Assembly: GCF_014359565.1 (NCBI RefSeq)
Contig: NZ_JACIZD010000012.1
Location: 1-64,000 of the forward strand
DNA: 64,000 bases
Source: Immundisolibacter sp.
Lineage (GTDB): Bacteria; Pseudomonadota; Gammaproteobacteria; Immundisolibacterales; Immundisolibacteraceae
Direction: 5' to 3'
The notes below the pieces were generated by a model that was not told where the DNA came from, did no database searches, and saw only the letters and a program-made list of their open reading frames with translations. Numbering within the stretch: the stretch's first letter is position 1; every line of letters begins with the position of its first letter. A program made the position numbers and the translations under genes. This document shows, in pieces, positions 60,670 to 64,000 of the stretch.

Positions 60670-60729
60670 ATGCGGTCTGGATTTCTCGGCGCCTGCCATC
60701 GGGAAAAACCCGGGTCGGGGTGTTGTGGC

Positions 60730-60762
60730 GCGATGATCGCCCGGCGCAGCCGGGCTACAGTG
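60730..60762. repeat. Palindromic repeat CCCGGC/GCCGGG upstream of purT
   Basis: GATGATCGCCCGGCGCAGCC with GGGCTACAG. An inverted copy with TGTAGCCCGGCTGTGCCGGG lies at 62112-62142, so the two flank purT. A dispersed palindrome with CCCGG...CCGGG stem. Confidence 0.7.
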
Positions 60763-60851
60763 GTTTGCAGCCGTTGCTTCTGGCTGCGTGTCCCTATGCC
60801 GATGCCGGCTGAGACAATGCCCCGGCCCACCACCTGCCCCCGGAAATAGCC

Positions 60852-62051
60852 ATGTTGCTAGGTACCCCGCTTGCCGCCAATGCCACCCGCGTCATGCTGT
60901 TGGGCGCCGGCGAGCTCGGCAAGGAAGTCATCATCGCCCTGCAGCGCCTGGGCGTGGAGACCATCGCGGTGGACCGCTATCCGAACGCGCCCGGCCAGCA
61001 GGTGGCGCACCGCGCGCATGTGATCGACATGACCGACGGCGCCGCGCTGCGGGCGCTGGTGGAGCGCGAGCGGCCGGCCCTCATCGTGCCGGAGATCGAG
61101 GCCATAGCCACCGACACGCTGGTGCAGATCGAAGCCGACGGCCTGGCCGAGGTCATTCCCACCGCCCGCGCCGCGCAGCTGACCATGAACCGCGAAGGCA
61201 TCCGCCGCCTGGCCGCCGAGGAACTGGGCCTGCCGACCTCGCGCTACGCCTTCGTCGACAGCCTGGAGCAACTGCGCGTCGCGGCGGCCGACATCGGGTT
61301 CCCCTGTTTCGTGAAGCCGGTCATGTCCTCGTCCGGCAAGGGCCAGTCGCGGGTACAGGAGGCCGCGGAACTGGAACGGGCCTGGCAGCACGCGCTGGAC
61401 GCCGGCCGGGTGCGTCAGGCGCGCCTGATCGTCGAGGAGCAGATTGCGTTCGACTACGAAATCACGTTGCTGACGGTGCGCAGCCTGGGCGTGTACGGCG
61501 ACACCGAAACCCGCTTTTGCGAGCCCATCGGCCACCGTCAGGTGCATGGCGATTACGTGGAAAGCTGGCAGCCGCAGCTCATGAGCGACACCGCCCTGGC
61601 CCGGGCGCAGGACATCGCCGGGCGCATCACGCAGGCGCTCGGCGGGCGCGGCATTTTTGGCGTGGAGCTGTTCGTGCGCGGCGACGAGGTCTGGTTCAGC
61701 GAGGTCAGCCCGCGCCCGCACGACACCGGCCTGGTCACCCTGGCCAGCCAGCGCTTGTCGGAGTTCGAACTGCACGCGCGCGCAATTCTGGGGCTGCCGG
61801 TGGACGTGGAGATGAGCACCCCGGCGGCCAGCGCCGTCATCTACGGCCAGCTGGAGGCGGTCGGTATTGGCTATGTCGGTGTCGACGAGGCGCTGCGCAT
61901 CCCCGGCACCGACATCCGCCTGTTCGGCAAGCCCGAGTCGCACGCCCGTCGCCGCATGGGCGTGGCCCTGGCGCGCGCCGGGGACGTGGAGCTTGCCCGT
62001 CGGCGGGCACGCGATGCAGCGGCGCGGGTGCGGCCGGTGACGGCAGGGTGA
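60852..62051 (+). CDS. purT: Formate-dependent GAR transformylase
   Basis: 399 aa ATP-grasp enzyme: formate + ATP + GAR to FGAR in purine synthesis. [72 protein letters not shown] and [20 protein letters not shown] are PurT signatures. Full length. Confidence 0.96.
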   Translation: MLLGTPLAANATRVMLLGAGELGKEVIIALQRLGVETIAVDRYPNAPGQQVAHRAHVIDMTDGAALRALVERERPALIVPEIEAIATDTLVQIEADGLAEVIPTARAAQLTMNREGIRRLAAEELGLPTSRYAFVDSLEQLRVAAADIGFPCFVKPVMSSSGKGQSRVQEAAELERAWQHALDAGRVRQARLIVEEQIAFDYEITLLTVRSLGVYGDTETRFCEPIGHRQVHGDYVESWQPQLMSDTALARAQDIAGRITQALGGRGIFGVELFVRGDEVWFSEVSPRPHDTGLVTLASQRLSEFELHARAILGLPVDVEMSTPAASAVIYGQLEAVGIGYVGVDEALRIPGTDIRLFGKPESHARRRMGVALARAGDVELARRRARDAAARVRPVTAG

Positions 62052-62111
62052 GTCGCCGCAGCCCAGGGATGCGCTGCCAAGATTGCGATTTTGACAGCCA
62101 TTGGAGAACTG

Positions 62112-62162
62112 TAGCCCGGCTGTGCCGGGCGATCATCGCGCAGCGAAGCTGCGCTCCCACAA
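62112..62162. repeat. Inverted copy of the purT-flanking palindrome plus REP arm
   Basis: TGTAGCCCGGCTGTGCCGGG then CGATCATCGCGCAGCGAAGC and GCTCCCACAAGG. The first part is the inverse of 60730-60762, the last a degenerate CTCCCAC REP arm. The gap 62052-62335 holds no gene. Confidence 0.7.
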
Positions 62163-62296
62163 GGCTTTTGAAGTGAATGGCGGGCGCTGGAAAACCCAGG
62201 ATGGATTTATTCCGCGCTCTCGTAGGGGGTAAGCGCCTGCGGCGGGCGGGCGAACCCCGCCCCTTGCTTGCCCAGGGACGCCGCCGTTGACGGTCT

Positions 62297-62327
62297 GCTG
62301 CCCCGGCCGTCGACCGGGCGGGGCAGC
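62297..62327. terminator. Hairpin between purT and the convergent hydrolase gene
   Basis: GCTGCCCCG (62297-62305) pairs with CGGGGCAGC (62319-62327). It lies 8 bases beyond the stop of the minus-strand gene and 245 bases beyond purT; no good T-run on either side, so a weak or bidirectional terminator. Confidence 0.45.
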
Positions 62328-62335
62328 GGTTTCGT

Positions 62336-64000
62336 TCAGCCGTGCGGGGCGCCGATCGGAATCACCGGCACCAGCAGGTGCGAGGCGTGGTCCCGGTCGC
62401 GGTACAGCTTGTAGTAGGTCAGCGTCATGCTGGGCAGCGGGCCCATCACGTTCATGCGGTGGTGCCAGGGGATGTCGATCGGGTCGCAGGTGCTGATTTC
62501 CAGCTCCAGCCGCTCGCCGGGCCGGAACACGTAGGAGATCGACGGGAAGCCGATCGAGTACTCGTTGACCTCGCCCGGCACCACCGGCGTTGGGTCCACA
62601 TGCGTCTGCACCGGGTTCCAGGGCGTGGATTTTTCGGCATCCAGCGCCCGGTGCGAGGCCTTGAGCACGCCGCGGCACAGCGGGAAGCGCTCGCCGCCGG
62701 GCCCGACCGTCCACAGCTTGGCGATGAAGGTCGCATCCGGCTGATCCAGCGCCGCGTGCAGGTTCAGCACCACAGGTCCCGTGACTTCCATCGGCGCGCT
62801 CATCGGCGGCGTCGAATAGCGCACGGAATTGCGCTCGGTCGAGATGATCGGCGGGCGGTGCACCAGCGGGTCGGGATCGGCGTCGGTGGGTTCCGGCAGC
62901 GCATGCAGCCCCCCGAACGGGCGCAGATAGAGCTTGGTCCACTGCGTGCGCGCCAGCGGCCATTCATTTTCGAAACGGTACTGATTGACGCCCATCACGA
63001 ACAGGCGGATCGGCGGCTCGTCCATGATTCCGGTGTCCACGCCCTTCATCCAGTGGTCGTACCAGCGCAGCGCCTCGTACTTGAGTTCCGGCGGGCCGGG
63101 CAGGGCGGTGTGGATGTGGTGGCCGAAGATGGCGGCTTTCTTGGGCACGTTCAGGGTCGGGTCGTTCATGTCGTCCCACACGGCCTGCATGAACGGCTTG
63201 AAGAACGGAATCCAGCAGCTGGCCGTGTACACCGGCACCGTAATCTTGCCGACCTTGTCGCGCGAGCGGCGGCGGGCCCAGAAGTCGGTGTTGGTCGGGT
63301 GCAGCAGCTGGTCGAAAAAGGCCGTCTTGCGCCGTGCCAGCAGGCGCACGTAGTTGGTGTTGAGGGCGATGTCCTTGGTAGCCGCTATGGCGTTCACGCG
63401 CGCTTCGAGTTCTTCCGGCGAGTACAGCCTTTCGGACTCGGACGCCGTGGTGTGGGCCGGAATCTCGCGTTCGAGTTCCCACCAGAACGGCTGGATCACG
63501 CCGCCCTCGTAGGCCACGCCGTAAAGATCGTTGGCGGCTTCGTAGGGAAAGATCGCGGCCAGGTGCGGCGGCTGTTGGGCGGCCACGAAGCGCTGGATCA
63601 TGCCGAACCAGGAAATCCCCATCATGCCGACCTTGCCGCTGCACCACGGCTGGGCGGCGATCCACTCCACGATGTCGTGGCCGTCCTCCTGTTCCTGCAC
63701 GCTGAACGGGCCGTGCCAGGCGCCCTCGGACTTGCCGAGGCCGCGCTCGTCCGGGATCACGTACACGTAACCGCGCTTGACGAAAAACTCGATGTCGCCG
63801 GCCTCGACGTTGTGGTCGAACACCCAGGAATTGATCGGCTGGGCCGGGATGGGCGCCGACTGGCAGTCCTTGCCGTAGGCCGACAGCGCCAGCAGGCCCG
63901 GGAACTTGCCCGGCGCGTCCGGCCGGAACACGTCCGCGCGCAGCGTCACGCCGTCGCGCATCTGCAGCGGCACGTCGCGCTCGATGAGCATCCGGTACTG
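62336..64000 (-). CDS. CocE/NonD family hydrolase (5' end may lie outside)
   Basis: At least 551 aa from the ATG at 63991. Alpha/beta-hydrolase of the CocE/X-Pro dipeptidyl-peptidase group: MRDGVTLRADVFRPDAPGKF, IPDERGLGKSEGAW, catalytic Ser127 in GMMGISWFGM, then a C-terminal jelly-roll (LELEISTCDPIDIPWH). Hydrolyses esters or amides. The codons before ATG 63991 (CAG TAC CGG) stay open to the window edge and QYRMLIERDV resembles the inside of family N-termini, so the true start is probably beyond base 64000. Confidence 0.87.
   Translation of the reverse strand, partial: QYRMLIERDVPLQMRDGVTLRADVFRPDAPGKFPGLLALSAYGKDCQSAPIPAQPINSWVFDHNVEAGDIEFFVKRGYVYVIPDERGLGKSEGAWHGPFSVQEQEDGHDIVEWIAAQPWCSGKVGMMGISWFGMIQRFVAAQQPPHLAAIFPYEAANDLYGVAYEGGVIQPFWWELEREIPAHTTASESERLYSPEELEARVNAIAATKDIALNTNYVRLLARRKTAFFDQLLHPTNTDFWARRRSRDKVGKITVPVYTASCWIPFFKPFMQAVWDDMNDPTLNVPKKAAIFGHHIHTALPGPPELKYEALRWYDHWMKGVDTGIMDEPPIRLFVMGVNQYRFENEWPLARTQWTKLYLRPFGGLHALPEPTDADPDPLVHRPPIISTERNSVRYSTPPMSAPMEVTGPVVLNLHAALDQPDATFIAKLWTVGPGGERFPLCRGVLKASHRALDAEKSTPWNPVQTHVDPTPVVPGEVNEYSIGFPSISYVFRPGERLELEISTCDPIDIPWHHRMNVMGPLPSMTLTYYKLYRDRDHASHLLVPVIPIGAPHG

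Noticed and set aside
1-64000. tRNA or rRNA genes
   Set aside because: I looked through the intergenic gaps for cloverleaf arms and T-loop GTTCRANNC motifs and saw none; a proper tRNA scan could still find one.

Overview
The window is GC-rich (roughly 65-68 % by eye) bacterial chromosome. Gene content (exosortase/EpsI polysaccharide locus, HrpA, PurT, MidA, PlsY, several Rieske ring-hydroxylating oxygenases) fits a gammaproteobacterium that degrades aromatic compounds. An Immundisolibacter-like or Nevskiales-like organism is my best guess, from gene content only.

Region 1 (1-24072) is an exopolysaccharide locus of the methanolan (Eps) type. After the end of an IS3 element and a block of REP-like palindromes come epsD, the initiating sugar-phosphate transferase (epsB/wcaJ type), epsL, epsE, epsF, epsG, the exosortase (XrtB type) and epsI. 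GDP-mannose dehydratase and GDP-fucose synthase follow, then a flippase, a polymerase, four glycosyltransferases, a GH39-like hydrolase, a methyltransferase and a hexapeptide acyltransferase. Small defence- or addiction-like modules are inserted between these genes: an orphan nucleotidyltransferase with a decayed partner, MntA-HepT and DUF4160-DUF2442. The central part (about 17.4-22.8 kb) is visibly less GC-rich and carries transposase and gene remnants.

Region 2 (24073-28391) is an accessory island: REP-like palindromes, a complete IS110-family element, VapBC, a PEP-CTERM protein (the expected substrate class of the exosortase) bracketed by perfect 38-bp inverted repeats, and a seven-unit 104-bp REP array. 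The IS110 element sits exactly at a CT dinucleotide inside a REP unit. Its non-coding left end holds two short segments matching the two sides of that target in the arrangement known for IS621 bridge RNA. I consider this the most exciting observation in the window.

Region 3 (28392-33435) is mostly housekeeping: YajR-like MFS transporter, ssb, methyltransferase, rnhA, dnaQ, then an oxygenase-type ferredoxin reductase. Region 4 (33436-46798) holds three Rieske oxygenase alpha subunits (two with beta subunits), a thiolase with its OB-fold partner, an acyl-CoA synthetase, an unknown 109-aa protein and an isochorismatase-like protein lacking the catalytic cysteine. Together these look like ring dihydroxylation followed by CoA-linked side-chain or ring-fission product processing. 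Remnant genes, a DUF4258/YgiT pair, an EVE protein, PlsY and MidA lie inside this stretch. Region 5 (46873-64000) holds a divergent pyruvate-kinase-like protein, HrpA, a Sel1 protein, a diguanylate cyclase, DAHP synthase, a methylsuccinyl-CoA-dehydrogenase-like enzyme overlapping a CaiB/BaiF CoA-transferase, an Xre-RES toxin-antitoxin pair with a clear promoter/operator, PurT and a CocE-type hydrolase that runs off the window. All coordinates and motif positions were read by hand; no database search was run.
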